From: an uncultured Acidobacteriaceae bacterium
GTDB taxonomy: Bacteria; Acidobacteriota; Terriglobia; Terriglobales; Acidobacteriaceae
Direction: 5' to 3'
NCBI GenBank assembly: GCA_903849645.1
Contig: CAINJJ010000037.1
Coordinates: forward strand, 62,001-126,000
DNA length: 64,000 bases
Within the stretch, counting starts at the first letter, position 1; every line of letters starts with the position of its first letter. The notes beneath the pieces were generated by a model. That model saw nothing but the letters and a program-made list of their open reading frames with translations, was not told the origin of the DNA and did not search any database. Positions 35,336 through 44,845 of this stretch are shown here, in pieces. The position numbers were made by a program, and so were the translations under genes.

Positions 35336-35785
35336 ATGCCTGCGATGAAGATCTCTCGGACATCGATTCTGTTTCTCTTGTTTTCGGTCTGCTTGTTCTC
35401 CGAAGCGCAATATCAGACCAAGGACCGGACAATTCCTTGCAAGACAGAAACAGTCGCACCAGCCTGCCATTGGACGCACGGGCGCTTGGGATTCGGGAAC
35501 GGTACTCCGGCACTTCGTCTTTGGAAGATCGGCTCGAAGCGCATTCTTGGCATTTATAGCGGCCCTTTGACCTTTGACCCGCAGGCAGTTGACCCAGACC
35601 ACGGCGACAACGAAGGCCCGCAACTGCCGCTCAACGTGGTTCGCGCAATGTGGCGTTCCAGGACGCAGGAGTTGCCTCGCCGCATCTTTGCCGACTTCGA
35701 AGTCTGTCCCCTTGAATTAGAACGGCCGGGCGCGATGCAGGCTGCAGGTGTGCAGTCAGCAAGGAACATCATGATCGAGAAGTGA
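35336..35785 (+). CDS. Secreted hypothetical protein
   Basis: A 149-residue protein with an N-terminal signal peptide (MKISRTSILFLLFSVCLFSEAQ), probably cleaved after SEA; there is no clear lipobox. The mature part has three cysteines that could form disulfides and a motif-like stretch, CHWTHGRLGFGNGTPALRLWKIG, followed by ILGIYSGP and DNEGPQLPLNV. I do not recognise a named family. It follows tssK by about 190 bases and a hairpin repeat, so a link to the T6SS is possible but not shown. The internal ATG at 35345 is an alternative start. Confidence 0.72.
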   Translation: MPAMKISRTSILFLLFSVCLFSEAQYQTKDRTIPCKTETVAPACHWTHGRLGFGNGTPALRLWKIGSKRILGIYSGPLTFDPQAVDPDHGDNEGPQLPLNVVRAMWRSRTQELPRRIFADFEVCPLELERPGAMQAAGVQSARNIMIEK

Positions 35786-35882
35786 ATGGACCCATCTTGT
35801 AGGCATCCTGTTGTGACGGACTGCACCCCTTCCTCCTCATTGATCATTTATCCTATACGGGAACACTGCGATCCATACCGAG

Positions 35883-37508
35883 GTGCATTTCTACGTGTCC
35901 ATTTACAAGCGTCCTCTTGTTCTAACCATCCTCGACGGATGGGGCTATCGCGCCGAAACCGCCAACAACGCCATCGCCCTGGCCAAAAAGCCCACCTACG
36001 ACAAGCTCCTGCGCGAGTTTCCCAATACGCTGATCCAGGCCTCTGACCACTTTGTGGGCCTGCCTGACGGGCAGATGGGCAACAGCGAGGTCGGCCACCT
36101 CAACATCGGCGCCGGCCGCATTGTGCAGATGGACATCACCCGCATCGACGCCGCTATCGCCTCCGGCGAATTCGTGAAGATCCCCGCCATCGTGCAGGCC
36201 ATGAAGCGCGCCCGCGAAGCCGGACGCCAGTTGCATCTCTTTGGCCTCGTCTCCGATGGCGGCGTTCACTCCCAGCTCGAACACCTCTACGCCCTCCTGC
36301 GCACGGCGCGCGAATATGGCCTGGAGCGGGTCTTCGTCCATGCCTTCATGGACGGCCGCGACACGGCGCCAACCGGCGGCGCGGGATACATCGCCCAGCT
36401 CGAAAAGAAGATGCGCGAATATGGCGTGGGCAAAGTGGCCACCGTCAGCGGGCGCTACTACGCCATGGACCGCGACAAGCGCTGGGAGCGCGAGCGCAAG
36501 GCATTTGACGCCATGGTCACCGGCAAGGCTGAGGGCGGCGCCTACACCAGCGCCACCGCCCGCCTCACCGAGAACTACAACAACGGCATCACCGACGAGT
36601 TCATCATTCCCTTCGTCATTGTGGATGGCGCGGGCAAGCCCATCGCGCAGATTCGCGATGAAGACGTCTGCATCAATTTCAACTTCCGCTCCGACCGCGC
36701 CCGTGAAATCACCCGCGTGCTGACCCGTGAGAGCGGCATCAACAAGCAGGGCGGCCGCAACCTCGACGGCTGGGAGTCTCTCGACGAGACCATTCCCCGC
36801 TCGGAGATTCCGAAAAACCTCTACTACCTGTGCATGACGCAGTACGACAAGCTCTACGAACTGCCCCTCATCATGCCCCCCGAGTCGCTCGATAACATTC
36901 TGGCCAATGTGCTTGCCCAGCATCAGTTGCGCAATCTGCGTGTGGCCGAGACTGAAAAATTTGCCCACGTCACCTACTTCTTCAACGGCGGCATCGAAAC
37001 GCCCTTCGCCGGCGAAGACCGCGTCCTGATTCCCTCGCTCAAGGTGGCCACCTATGACCTGGCCCCGGAGATGAAGGCCGAGGCCATTGGCGACGCCATC
37101 GTCAAAGCCATCAACGACACCACATTTGACCTGGTGGTCGCCAACTTTGCCAATGCGGACATGGTGGGCCACTCCGGCAAGCTCGAGCCCACCATCAAGG
37201 CCATCGAAGCCATTGACGCCCAATTGGACCGCGTCTACAAATCCATTCGCGAAAAGAACGGCAGTTGGCTCATCACCGCCGATCACGGCAACGCCGAACA
37301 GATGGTGGATCTGATCACGGGCGCTCCTCACACCGCGCACACCACCAACCCGGTCCCCATGATCTATGTGGCCGAGGAAGCTCCCAGATTCCGCCTCCGC
37401 CCCGACGGCTCCCTCCGCGACATCTCCCCCACCCTGCTCAACATCCTCAGCCTCGGGCTCCCCAATCAGATGACCGGCGGCGACCTCCGCGCTCCCATCC
37501 TCGCGTAG
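35883..37508 (+). CDS. gpmI: 2,3-bisphosphoglycerate-independent phosphoglycerate mutase
   Basis: A 541-residue manganese-dependent glycolytic enzyme that interconverts 3- and 2-phosphoglycerate. Signatures: [10 protein letters not shown] at the N-terminus, the nucleophilic Ser in [17 protein letters not shown] (about 60-76), [44 protein letters not shown] and the C-terminal ADHGNAEQM metal site. The start is GTG at 35883; a second GTG at 35895 is possible, and no strong ribosome site is visible. A long hairpin terminator follows. Confidence 0.95.
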   Translation: MHFYVSIYKRPLVLTILDGWGYRAETANNAIALAKKPTYDKLLREFPNTLIQASDHFVGLPDGQMGNSEVGHLNIGAGRIVQMDITRIDAAIASGEFVKIPAIVQAMKRAREAGRQLHLFGLVSDGGVHSQLEHLYALLRTAREYGLERVFVHAFMDGRDTAPTGGAGYIAQLEKKMREYGVGKVATVSGRYYAMDRDKRWERERKAFDAMVTGKAEGGAYTSATARLTENYNNGITDEFIIPFVIVDGAGKPIAQIRDEDVCINFNFRSDRAREITRVLTRESGINKQGGRNLDGWESLDETIPRSEIPKNLYYLCMTQYDKLYELPLIMPPESLDNILANVLAQHQLRNLRVAETEKFAHVTYFFNGGIETPFAGEDRVLIPSLKVATYDLAPEMKAEAIGDAIVKAINDTTFDLVVANFANADMVGHSGKLEPTIKAIEAIDAQLDRVYKSIREKNGSWLITADHGNAEQMVDLITGAPHTAHTTNPVPMIYVAEEAPRFRLRPDGSLRDISPTLLNILSLGLPNQMTGGDLRAPILA

Positions 37509-37526
37509 ATCAACCAGGCCCTACTC

Positions 37527-37566
37527 AGCAGAAGGCGAGGCCAACACGGCTTCGCCTTCTGCTTTC
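37527..37566 (+). terminator. gpmI terminator
   Basis: AGCAGAAGGCGA (37527-37538) pairs perfectly over 12 bases with TCGCCTTCTGCT (37552-37563), followed by TTC. It begins 18 bases after the gpmI stop. Confidence 0.8.
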
Positions 37567-37638
37567 GGTGAGCTCTCCTCCTGCTGGAGCGTCCGTTGGT
37601 GGCATCCGCCACACATATCGCCTTTTTTGTTTTGAAAG

Positions 37639-37788
37639 GGCACGGCTTCAGCCGTGCCGAAGAATTCCAAAAAGAAGCGCGGGCTTTACAGGCTGCGGAA
37701 AAACTCGATTGAAAGGCACGAAGTGTCAGGGCACGACTTCAGTCGTGCCGTAAGTGCCATATAATCAACAGGGCTTTAGCCCCTGGGG
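37639..37788. repeat. Two palindromic repeat elements
   Basis: The first unit has the palindrome GGCACGGCTTCAGCCGTGCC (37639-37658) followed by a GCGGGCTTTACAGG-type second arm. The second unit (37723-37788) begins GTGTCAG, has GGCACGACTTCAGTCGTGCC, and ends GGGCTTTAGCCCCTGGGG. The second unit has the same ends as the element inside argS at 8994-9060. Confidence 0.8.
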
Positions 37789-37921
37789 TGTACTTTCCAG
37801 GCTTCCCGCTCAAAGAAAGGCATTTTTTCGCGGCCTGTTTAGCCCCAGCGGGAATTCGTCTCTGCGAACCCGTCCCAACCGCGGTCAGCTTTGACTGGCT
37901 CCATTTGCGGCCAACACCCCG

Positions 37922-38218
37922 CTACCCTCCCGCGATCGCCCCGATAATCAGCAGCGGTTCCCTGCCCTCCACAACCGCCGACGGCAGCGACTCATCCGGC
38001 GACTGGTGGGACAAGTCCTCCGCGCAGGCGAAGAAGCGCAGAAACGGCCGCCTCTCCAGCGTTCCCTGGTCGCGAATCGTCCCCCGCAGCACCGGGTATC
38101 TGGCCTCCAGCTCGTCCAAGACCGTCCGCACCGTCACCGGCTCCCCAACGTCCAGCGTCAATTCAGCGTCCACACGCGCAAGGGTTCGCAGGTGATAGGG
38201 CAGCGCCACGCGAATCAT
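37922..38218 (-). CDS. MoaD/ThiS-family ubiquitin-like protein
   Basis: A 98-residue beta-grasp protein ending in the diagnostic Gly-Gly (IIGAIAGG) needed for adenylation and sulfur or protein transfer. The N-terminal strand [12 protein letters not shown] and [17 protein letters not shown] fit the MoaD/ThiS fold. No moaE, thiF or moeB partner lies nearby, so molybdopterin synthesis is not implied. Its start overlaps the stop of the BNR-repeat gene by four bases (ATGA), suggesting a functional pair. Confidence 0.8.
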   Translation of the reverse strand: MIRVALPYHLRTLARVDAELTLDVGEPVTVRTVLDELEARYPVLRGTIRDQGTLERRPFLRFFACAEDLSHQSPDESLPSAVVEGREPLLIIGAIAGG

Positions 38219-39330
38219 GCCAGCGTCTGCACCTCAACTGACAGCACCGCCGGCAGATCGCGCACAATCGGCGCCCAGTTGTCGCCACCGTCGCAGGAGG
38301 CGTACACCTGGCCGCCGGTGGTGCCAAAATAGACGCCGCACTCGTCCAGCGTGTCCACCGCCATGGCGTCGCGCAGCACGTTGACGTAGCAGTCGCGCTC
38401 CGGCAGTCCCCTGGCCAGTTCCTCCCACTCATTGCCGCCGGTGCGGCTGCGATAGACCCGCAGCTTCCCATCCGGCGGAAAATGCTCCGAATCGCTCTTG
38501 ATGGGCACCACGTACAGGGTCTCCGGCTCGTGGGCGTGCACATCGATCACGAAGCCAAAGTCCGTGGGCAGGTTGCCGCTCACCTCTTGCCAGCTTTCGC
38601 CCGCATCGTCCGAACGCATTACGTCCCAGTGCTTTTGCATGAACAGCACCCCGGGCCGCGCCGGGTGCATGGCGATGTGGTGAACGCAATGGCCCACCTC
38701 CGCCGTGGGGTCGGGCATGAAGTTCGACACAAGCCCCTTGTTGATCGGCTTCCAGGTCTGGCCGCCGTCGTCGGTGCGGAAGGCTCCCGCGGCCGAGATG
38801 GCAATGTAGATGCGGCCGGGGTCCGCAGGGTCCAGGATGACCGTATGCAGGCACATGCCGCCCGCTCCCGGCTGCCAGTGCGGCCCGGTCCCGTGACCGC
38901 GCAGCCCGGCAAGCTCCTCCCAGGTCGCTCCCCCGTCGCCGGAGCGGAACAGCGCCGCGTCCTCCACCCCCGCGAAGACCACATCGGGATCGCTCAGGGA
39001 AGGCTCGATATGCCACACCCGCTTGAACTCCCAGGGGTGCGGAGTGCCGTCGTACCACTGGTGCGTTCCCGGTACGCCGTCATAGGCGAACTTGTTGCCC
39101 GCGGCGTTCCAGGTCTTGCCGCCGTCGTCGGACCGCTGCATCACCTGCCCAAACCACCCGCTCGACTGCGAGGCATAAAGCCGGTTCGGGTCCACCGGCG
39201 AACCCTTCACGTGGTAGATCTCCCACCCGGCGAAGAACGGCCCGTCGACCGTCCAGTCCTTGCGCGTCCCATCCGAACTCAGGACAAACGCTCCCTTTTT
39301 CGTGCCCACAAGCACGCGTACCTGGCTCAT
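38215..39330 (-). CDS. BNR/sialidase-like beta-propeller protein
   Basis: A 371-residue protein made of Asp-box (BNR) repeats: [45 protein letters not shown] and [10 protein letters not shown]. These mark a sialidase-type beta-propeller. No signal peptide is seen, so it is probably cytoplasmic, and sialidase catalytic residues were not identified. The ATG at 39330 has a perfect AGGAGG upstream; the track start at 39357 is too early. It is coupled by a four-base overlap to the MoaD-like gene. The function is unknown. Confidence 0.82.
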   Translation of the reverse strand: MSQVRVLVGTKKGAFVLSSDGTRKDWTVDGPFFAGWEIYHVKGSPVDPNRLYASQSSGWFGQVMQRSDDGGKTWNAAGNKFAYDGVPGTHQWYDGTPHPWEFKRVWHIEPSLSDPDVVFAGVEDAALFRSGDGGATWEELAGLRGHGTGPHWQPGAGGMCLHTVILDPADPGRIYIAISAAGAFRTDDGGQTWKPINKGLVSNFMPDPTAEVGHCVHHIAMHPARPGVLFMQKHWDVMRSDDAGESWQEVSGNLPTDFGFVIDVHAHEPETLYVVPIKSDSEHFPPDGKLRVYRSRTGGNEWEELARGLPERDCYVNVLRDAMAVDTLDECGVYFGTTGGQVYASCDGGDNWAPIVRDLPAVLSVEVQTLA

Positions 39331-39587
39331 TTCTACCTCCTCGGCAGCTTCCCTCATCCGCGCCCAGGCAAGGGGATTGCACCAGCGCGGTGCTGCGATT
39401 CTTCCCTATCGATTCGACGATTGCAAGATTTTTTCGCTGCGTCGGGCGACCATTGCCATACCCGGGCTATGCAGTTCCCCAGGCCCAGGACTCGCCCCTG
39501 AGTCCTGGTCCTGCTCCCCCTCCATTCCATGGATGCCCGCCCTGCCGCCTTCCCCTGCATTAAACTCAAGGCTGGACCTCCTACACG

Positions 39588-40547
39588 ATGAAGTTTTTCG
39601 GCGGCAAGAAAGAAACACCAGACGAAACTCCGAAGCCCGGCTTCTTCGACCGCATGAAGCAGGCCGTCTCGCGTACCCGCGAGTCGCTCTCTTCCAAGAT
39701 CGAAGGCATCGTCGCGCTTACGCGCACCGTGGACGAATCCACGCTGGATGAGCTTGAAACCGTTCTGCTGAGCAGCGACCTGGGCGTCGAAACCACCACC
39801 GCCATTCTGGAAGCGCTGCGGGAGCGCGCCCGCCGTCAGGACATCGCCGGCGGCGAGGAGTTGCGTGACCTGCTCAAGGCCCAGATTCGCGCCATTCTTG
39901 AGGCTCCGCAGCGGCCGGTAGCCTCTCCCGAGACGCCCCCTGCCGTCACCTTCCTCGTGGGCGTCAACGGCACTGGCAAGACAACCTCGGCCGGGAAGCT
40001 GGCCGCCTGGTATCGCGCCAAAGACCAGACCGTGCTGCTCTGCGCCGCCGACACCTTCCGTGCCGCGGCCATCGAGCAGCTTGAGGTGTGGGCCTCGCGT
40101 TCGGGGGTCGAGATGATCCGCACCCGCCAGGGCGGAGACCCCGCCGCCGTTCTTTACGACTCCGCCGCCGCCGCCAGGGCGCGCGGCATCCAGCACCTCA
40201 TTGTGGACACCGCCGGCCGCCTGCATACCAAGACCGGCCTCATGGACGAGCTGGACAAGATGCGCCGCACCGCCGCCAAGCTCATTCCCGGCGCGCCCCA
40301 CGAGGTGCTGCTGGTCATGGACGCAACCACCGGCCAGAACGGCCTGCAGCAGGCACGGCTATTCACCCAGGCAGCCGGAGTCACTGGCATCCTCCTCACC
40401 AAGCTCGACGGCACGGCCAAGGGCGGCATCGCCGTGGCCATTGCCCGCGAACTCAACCTGCCCGTCCGCTTTGCCGGCGTGGGCGAACAGATGACCGACC
40501 TCTTAGAGTTCTCCCCCGAAGCCTTCGTCGATTCGCTGCTGGGATAA
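39588..40547 (+). CDS. ftsY: Signal recognition particle receptor FtsY
   Basis: A 319-residue SRP receptor GTPase that docks ribosome-SRP complexes at the inner membrane. The NG domain is complete: helical N domain ([18 protein letters not shown]), G1 [15 protein letters not shown] near 124, [30 protein letters not shown] and the C-terminal [16 protein letters not shown]. The acidic A domain is very short, which is common outside the enterobacteria. The restriction island begins about 80 bases downstream. Confidence 0.96.
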   Translation: MKFFGGKKETPDETPKPGFFDRMKQAVSRTRESLSSKIEGIVALTRTVDESTLDELETVLLSSDLGVETTTAILEALRERARRQDIAGGEELRDLLKAQIRAILEAPQRPVASPETPPAVTFLVGVNGTGKTTSAGKLAAWYRAKDQTVLLCAADTFRAAAIEQLEVWASRSGVEMIRTRQGGDPAAVLYDSAAAARARGIQHLIVDTAGRLHTKTGLMDELDKMRRTAAKLIPGAPHEVLLVMDATTGQNGLQQARLFTQAAGVTGILLTKLDGTAKGGIAVAIARELNLPVRFAGVGEQMTDLLEFSPEAFVDSLLG

Positions 40548-40630
40548 GACGAACGAACCCAACAGAAACCGACCATCCGGCACCAAAGCCTCCTTGCAGA
40601 TTTGCACCGCTGTGATGTAAGGTGATGCAC

Positions 40631-40834
40631 ATGACGGGTGACTCCAATTCGGCAAGTATGCCCAAAACTGAACGTTCACCTCGTCTCTCCGTGACGATCC
40701 CCTTCGACACCTACGATTCTCTTGAAAGAATCGCAAAGAAGAAGAAGGTGTCCCTTGCCTGGGTCGTGCGCGATGCAACCGAGAGGTATGTTTCAGATGA
40801 GCTTCCCCTTTTCCGGGAGACTCGAAATGTCTGA
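40631..40834 (+). CDS. Ribbon-helix-helix (CopG-type) regulator of the RM island
   Basis: A 67-residue DNA-binding protein. [37 protein letters not shown] is a typical ribbon-helix-helix fold. The ATG at 40631, with AAGGTG upstream, is preferred; GTG/ATG codons at 40622/40625 are alternatives. Its last codons overlap the methyltransferase start by eight bases. By position it may control expression of the restriction-modification genes, in place of the more usual helix-turn-helix C protein; this is inference. Confidence 0.82.
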   Translation: MTGDSNSASMPKTERSPRLSVTIPFDTYDSLERIAKKKKVSLAWVVRDATERYVSDELPLFRETRNV

Positions 40835-41984
40835 GGTCAGCGCCAACTCGCGCACCTTCTACGAATTCTTCGCTGGAAGCGGCATGGTCCGCGCCGGCCT
40901 AGGAACCTCTTGGAAGTGCCTCTTCGCCAATGACCTCGACGAGAAGAAAGCGGCAGCGTATCAGGAGAATTGGGGTGCCGGGGAGCTCCTAGTCGGCGAT
41001 GTCGGGAGGCTCACGTCTCGCGACCTGCCGGGCCAACCCAACTTAACCTGGGCATCCTTTCCATGCCAGGATCTCTCCTTGGCTGGGATGGGTGCGGGCC
41101 TGAAAGGCAGACGGTCTGGAACGTTCTGGCCGTTCTGGAACCTCGTACGAGAATTGCAAAGGGAGGAACGACAGCCGGATGTCGTCGTTTTAGAGAACGT
41201 CTGCGGAGCCTTGACCTCGCACAACGGCGGGGACTTCAGATCTCTGATTAATGCCCTCAGTTCGGAAGGTTATCGCATCGGGGCCTTGGTAATTGACGCC
41301 GCTCTTTTCGTTCCCCAGTCACGTCCGCGCCTTTTTATCGTCGGTGTAAGGGACGACATTGTGATCGACCCTAGCCTAGTTTCGGACCGACCGCAGGCTC
41401 CGTTCCATACCAGCGGAATCGTTGCCGCTTACAATCGGCTGCCAAGAGCCGACAGAGCCAAATGGATGTGGTGGAATGTACCCGCTCCCCCTCTTAGAGC
41501 TTCGACATTTTCAAGCATCATCGAGAGCAACATTCCGTGGCACACTAACAAGCAAACGGAGGCGCTATTGGCCCTGATGCTGCCCCGCCACCGTGCCAAG
41601 GTTGCGACTGCCAAAAGAGCAGGGCAGAGGGTGACAGGCACCATCTACAAGCGCACCCGTCCTGACGAAAACGGAAAGAGAGCCCAGCGAGCCGAGGTGC
41701 GCTTCGATGAAATAGCAGGGTGTCTAAGGACCCCCGGCGGCGGCTCCAGCCGACAGACGATTATCGTCGTGGACGGGAAAAAGGTTCGGTCAAGGCTACT
41801 TTCCCCAAGGGAAGCCGCACGGCTTATGGGCCTCCCAGAAGAGTACATCCTGCCAAAGAACTATAACGAAGCGTATCGACTCATGGGAGACGGGGTCGTC
41901 GTTCCCGTCGTGAGCCATTTATCCCGTTATCTTCTTGAGCCACTGGTTCAGATAAGCCAAGCTAGGACAGAGCGTGCGGCGTAA
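40827..41984 (+). CDS. dcm: C5-cytosine DNA methyltransferase
   Basis: A 385-residue modification enzyme. Conserved motifs in order: FEFFAGSGMVRAGL-type motif I (YEFFAGSGMVRAGLG), the catalytic Cys in SFPCQDLSLAG (about 79), VVVLENV (motif VI, about 122), VPQSRPRLFIVGV (motif VIII), a target-recognition region (about 200-310), and RLMGDGVVVPVVSHLSRYLL (motif X). The recognition site cannot be read by eye. GGGAGA precedes the ATG. The gene and its neighbours are less GC-rich than ftsY and ribD, consistent with horizontal acquisition. Confidence 0.95.
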   Translation: MSEVSANSRTFYEFFAGSGMVRAGLGTSWKCLFANDLDEKKAAAYQENWGAGELLVGDVGRLTSRDLPGQPNLTWASFPCQDLSLAGMGAGLKGRRSGTFWPFWNLVRELQREERQPDVVVLENVCGALTSHNGGDFRSLINALSSEGYRIGALVIDAALFVPQSRPRLFIVGVRDDIVIDPSLVSDRPQAPFHTSGIVAAYNRLPRADRAKWMWWNVPAPPLRASTFSSIIESNIPWHTNKQTEALLALMLPRHRAKVATAKRAGQRVTGTIYKRTRPDENGKRAQRAEVRFDEIAGCLRTPGGGSSRQTIIVVDGKKVRSRLLSPREAARLMGLPEEYILPKNYNEAYRLMGDGVVVPVVSHLSRYLLEPLVQISQARTERAA

Positions 41985-42019
41985 ACTCCTCTCAGACAAG
42001 AAGCAGACTGAGAGGTCGC

Positions 42020-42604
42020 TTGGCTACAGATTTCAGGTATCGGCAAAATGCAGTCAAGTCGCTGACAAATGAGATTGGCGTCTATGCCCTCTGCGATCTG
42101 GACGGCGTTCCCGTGTACGTCGGGCAGTCAAAAGATGGAATACGCAGCCGAGTTGCGCGTCACTTGACCTCGGCCCGCTCTGACATCATAGCGAATCGCC
42201 AAATCGACGTTTGGGAGATCGGTTGGGTCTGGGCCTACCCAGTGGCCACGAAAGAAGATCTCGATCCGCTTGAGGCCCTCCTTTACCACTCCTTCAACAC
42301 TAAGTCGCAGCTAATGAACGGCACCGTCCCGCCTGTGCCGACCTCCCTCTCAGAGCTTCCTCAACCGTCCCAGATAGTCCAAGTCATGACCGACATAGAG
42401 ATTCTCGCGAAGCGGGACCCTGTGCAACGCCTGCCTAGACAGGCAGCCCATTATGCTCAGATCGTTGGTCATTTCCTTGAAGTAAAGAAGTCGAAACAGA
42501 TTGCGAGAGCAATCGCAGCCCATTTTCAACGGCTCGCTCGATACCATCAGACGCTCCTCGGAATTGCAAACTCAGCCGCAGCAGACGATGACGAAGAAGA
42601 CTGA
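42020..42604 (+). CDS. GIY-YIG nuclease, probable restriction enzyme
   Basis: A 194-residue protein with a GIY-YIG nuclease domain: GVYALCDLDGVPVYVGQS gives the GIY and YIG strands. RSRVARH supplies the Arg/His pair, and PLEALLYHSFNTKSQLMNG the Glu and Asn expected of the active site. GIY-YIG restriction enzymes of the Eco29kI type have a similar R-x3-H arrangement. Position between a C5-methyltransferase and vsr makes it the likely cognate restriction endonuclease. The start is TTG at 42020 with AGAGG upstream. Its stop overlaps vsr by 17 bases. Confidence 0.8.
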   Translation: MATDFRYRQNAVKSLTNEIGVYALCDLDGVPVYVGQSKDGIRSRVARHLTSARSDIIANRQIDVWEIGWVWAYPVATKEDLDPLEALLYHSFNTKSQLMNGTVPPVPTSLSELPQPSQIVQVMTDIEILAKRDPVQRLPRQAAHYAQIVGHFLEVKKSKQIARAIAAHFQRLARYHQTLLGIANSAAADDDEED

Positions 42605-43019
42605 TCTTGACCGAAGTGCGATCATGCGCTCCGTGAAATCAGCGAACACCAAGCCAGAGATGGCGGTCCGGAGCTTGGTGCATCGCATGGGGTATAGATT
42701 CCGCCTCCACCGAAAGTCCCTGCCGGGAAAGCCCGACCTGGTACTCCCGCGATTGAAGAAGGTCGTATTTGTCCACGGTTGCTTCTGGCATGGGCACACC
42801 TGCGCAAGAGGAAATCGGGCGCCAAAGAGCAACCGTGAGTATTGGGTCGCCAAGATCGGCCGGAACCGGCAACGCGATCTACTGAATCAAGCCATGCTAT
42901 GCGCTCAAGCCTGGGGATTCTACATCGCTTGGGAATGCCAGATAAAGAACCCCGAGTTTGAAGGTGACCTTAGGGCTTTCTTGGGGTCGGGTGGCAGTGC
43001 CCGTGAACGGCCGGAATAA
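42588..43019 (+). CDS. vsr: Very-short-patch repair endonuclease Vsr
   Basis: A 143-residue endonuclease that nicks next to T:G mismatches left by deamination of 5-methylcytosine. Signatures: RSAIMRSVKSANTKPEM at the N-terminus, GKPDLVLPRLKKVVFVHGCFWHGHTC carrying the catalytic Asp and His residues and part of the zinc site, and WVAKIGRNRQRD. The ATG at 42588 marks the family start and lies inside the GIY-YIG gene. It probably protects the genome from mutation at sites methylated by the neighbouring enzyme. Confidence 0.94.
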   Translation: MTKKTDLDRSAIMRSVKSANTKPEMAVRSLVHRMGYRFRLHRKSLPGKPDLVLPRLKKVVFVHGCFWHGHTCARGNRAPKSNREYWVAKIGRNRQRDLLNQAMLCAQAWGFYIAWECQIKNPEFEGDLRAFLGSGGSARERPE

Positions 43020-43111
43020 ATACACTCAAGCTCGCCTGACACCAAGCGGTCAACTCAAGCATTGAGCAAGGACCTGCGGTAGTAAACTTGACCTTTCACC
43101 CATCCACCCGC

Positions 43112-44245
43112 ATGCCCACCCCCGACCAAGACCGCACCTGGATGCAGCGCGCCCTCGAACTGGCGCGCCGCGGCATCGCCGTCGCCTCGCCCAACCCCGT
43201 CGTCGGCTGCGTGATTCTGGACCGCGCCGGGCAGGTGGCCGGGGAGGGCTGGCACGAGTACGACCTGCTCGACCACGCCGAGGTGGCCGCCCTCAAGGTG
43301 GCTGCCCAGCACGCGGGCGAGCGGCTCAAGGGCGGCACGGCCTACGTGACCCTCGAACCCTGCAACCACACCGGCCGCACCGGACCCTGCACCGAGGCCT
43401 TGCTTGGGGCCGGACTCAGCCGCGTGGTGGCGGCCACAGCCGACCCTAATCCCTCCGTCGCCGGGCACGGCATGGACCGCCTGCGCGCCGCCGGCCTCAA
43501 AACCACCCTGGGCGTCTGCCAGCCGGAGGCCCGCCGCCTCAACGAGGGCTTTGCCCGCTGGAGCCTGCACCGCCAGCCATTTGTCCTCATGAAGGTGGCC
43601 ATGACCCTGGACGGGCGCATCGCGCCTCCCGCCGGCCAGCACCTGCTCCGCGAGCCCTACTGGATTACCAGCGAGGCCGCCCGCGCCGCGGTTCAACCCC
43701 TGCGCTGGCAGGCCGACGCCGCCCTCACCGGCGTGGACACCGTCCTGGCCGACGACCCCATGCTTACCGACCGCAGCGGCCTTCGCCGGCGCCGGCCTCT
43801 CTTGCGTGTCGTCCTCGACTCCGCCCTGCGCATGCCGCTGAACTCCAAGATGGTGGCCTCGGCACAGAACGACCTGGTCGTCTTCACCGTCTCTGCCGAC
43901 GAAGCCCGCATCAAGGAGTTGCAGAACCGCGGCGTCCGCGTCGAAGTGCTGCCCGCGGAGGCTGGTCGGGTGCCGCTGGCCAAAGTGCTCGACAAGCTGG
44001 GCCAGGAAGGCATTCTCACCCTGCTCACCGAGACCGGAACGCGCCTCAATACGGCATTGCTGGCCGGAGGCATGGTCGACCGCGTCCACCTTTTCGTCTC
44101 GCCGCAACTGATGGGCTCTGACGCCGTGCCCGCCTTCCGCGGAATGCCCCGCGCCCTGCGGCTGGCCGAGGTCGAGGTCGAACGCTACGGAAACGACCTG
44201 GGCCTCTGCTCCCTCCTGCGCGACCCCTGGCCGGAATCCGCCTGA
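43112..44245 (+). CDS. ribD: Bifunctional riboflavin deaminase/reductase RibD
   Basis: A 377-residue enzyme for two steps of riboflavin synthesis. The N-terminal zinc deaminase has HAEVAAL and PCNHTGRTGPCTEALL, preceded by SPNPVVGCVI. The C-terminal reductase begins around PFVLMKVAMTLDGRIA and has LLTETGTRLNTALL. I prefer the ATG at 43112; the track begins at a TTG (43088) with no similarity upstream of MPTPDQDRTWM. A CBS-domain gene separates it from ribE on the same strand. Confidence 0.94.
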   Translation: MPTPDQDRTWMQRALELARRGIAVASPNPVVGCVILDRAGQVAGEGWHEYDLLDHAEVAALKVAAQHAGERLKGGTAYVTLEPCNHTGRTGPCTEALLGAGLSRVVAATADPNPSVAGHGMDRLRAAGLKTTLGVCQPEARRLNEGFARWSLHRQPFVLMKVAMTLDGRIAPPAGQHLLREPYWITSEAARAAVQPLRWQADAALTGVDTVLADDPMLTDRSGLRRRRPLLRVVLDSALRMPLNSKMVASAQNDLVVFTVSADEARIKELQNRGVRVEVLPAEAGRVPLAKVLDKLGQEGILTLLTETGTRLNTALLAGGMVDRVHLFVSPQLMGSDAVPAFRGMPRALRLAEVEVERYGNDLGLCSLLRDPWPESA

Positions 44246-44367
44246 CGAACCCGCGGCCGCGAAAACCCATGTTACAGTCCTGCATCAACTGAGATACACT
44301 GCTGTTCCCGGATGGCAACGACCGCCCGGAGCAAGCTCAATCCCCATCTGACTGCCAGGAGCGACTG

Positions 44368-44820
44368 ATGAATATTTCCGATAGTGTCGGTTTGGTGCTG
44401 AAAAGCAAGCCCGTTACCAGCATTCTCTCCATAACACCCGAGCAGTCGGTCTATGAGGCTATTGAGCTGATGGCCAGGTACAACATCGGGGCCCTGCTGG
44501 TCATCGCCAATGACCGCCTGGTGGGCATCCTCTCCGAGCGCGACTACGCCCGCAAGGGCGTACTGATGGGCCATCCCTCCAAAGAAACAAAGGTCCACGA
44601 GATCATGACCAGCCCGGTGGTGTTCGTCAGCCCGGAGCGGACCGTGGATGACTGCATGGCCATGATGACCGAGCACCACTTCCGCCACCTCCCCGTCCTG
44701 CAGGACGACAAAGTGCTGGGCGTGGTTTCCATTGGCGACCTGGTCAAGTGGGTTATCACCGGGCAGGCGCACACCATCCAGGAACTCCAGGGCTACCTCA
44801 CCGGCACTTACCCCGGCTAG
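44368..44820 (+). CDS. CBS-pair domain protein
   Basis: A 150-residue protein made of two CBS repeats: VYEAIELMARYNIGALLVIANDRLVGILSERDYARK and VDDCMAMMTEHHFRHLPVLQDDKVLGVVSIGDLVKW. Such stand-alone pairs bind adenine nucleotides and act as energy-state sensors. AGGAG lies upstream of the ATG. It sits between ribD and ribE with short gaps, so it may be co-transcribed with the riboflavin genes, though no functional link is known to me. Confidence 0.9.
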   Translation: MNISDSVGLVLKSKPVTSILSITPEQSVYEAIELMARYNIGALLVIANDRLVGILSERDYARKGVLMGHPSKETKVHEIMTSPVVFVSPERTVDDCMAMMTEHHFRHLPVLQDDKVLGVVSIGDLVKWVITGQAHTIQELQGYLTGTYPG

Positions 44821-44845
44821 AGCCTGTTTCCCTTACACTGGAACC

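Larger units (their letters stand above)
37509..37921. other. Repeat-rich intergenic region downstream of gpmI
   Basis: No gene is seen. The region contains the gpmI terminator (37527-37566), then two palindromic elements (37639-37658 onward and 37723-37788) and low-complexity T- and C-rich sequence. The MoaD-like gene ends at 37922 from the other side. Confidence 0.65.

Noticed and set aside
35336-35785. Secreted protein after tssK as a TssJ lipoprotein
   Set aside because: No lipobox cysteine at the end of the signal peptide and no TssJ-like sequence.
43020-43111. FMN riboswitch upstream of ribD
   Set aside because: None of the conserved FMN-element helices or loop sequences could be found.
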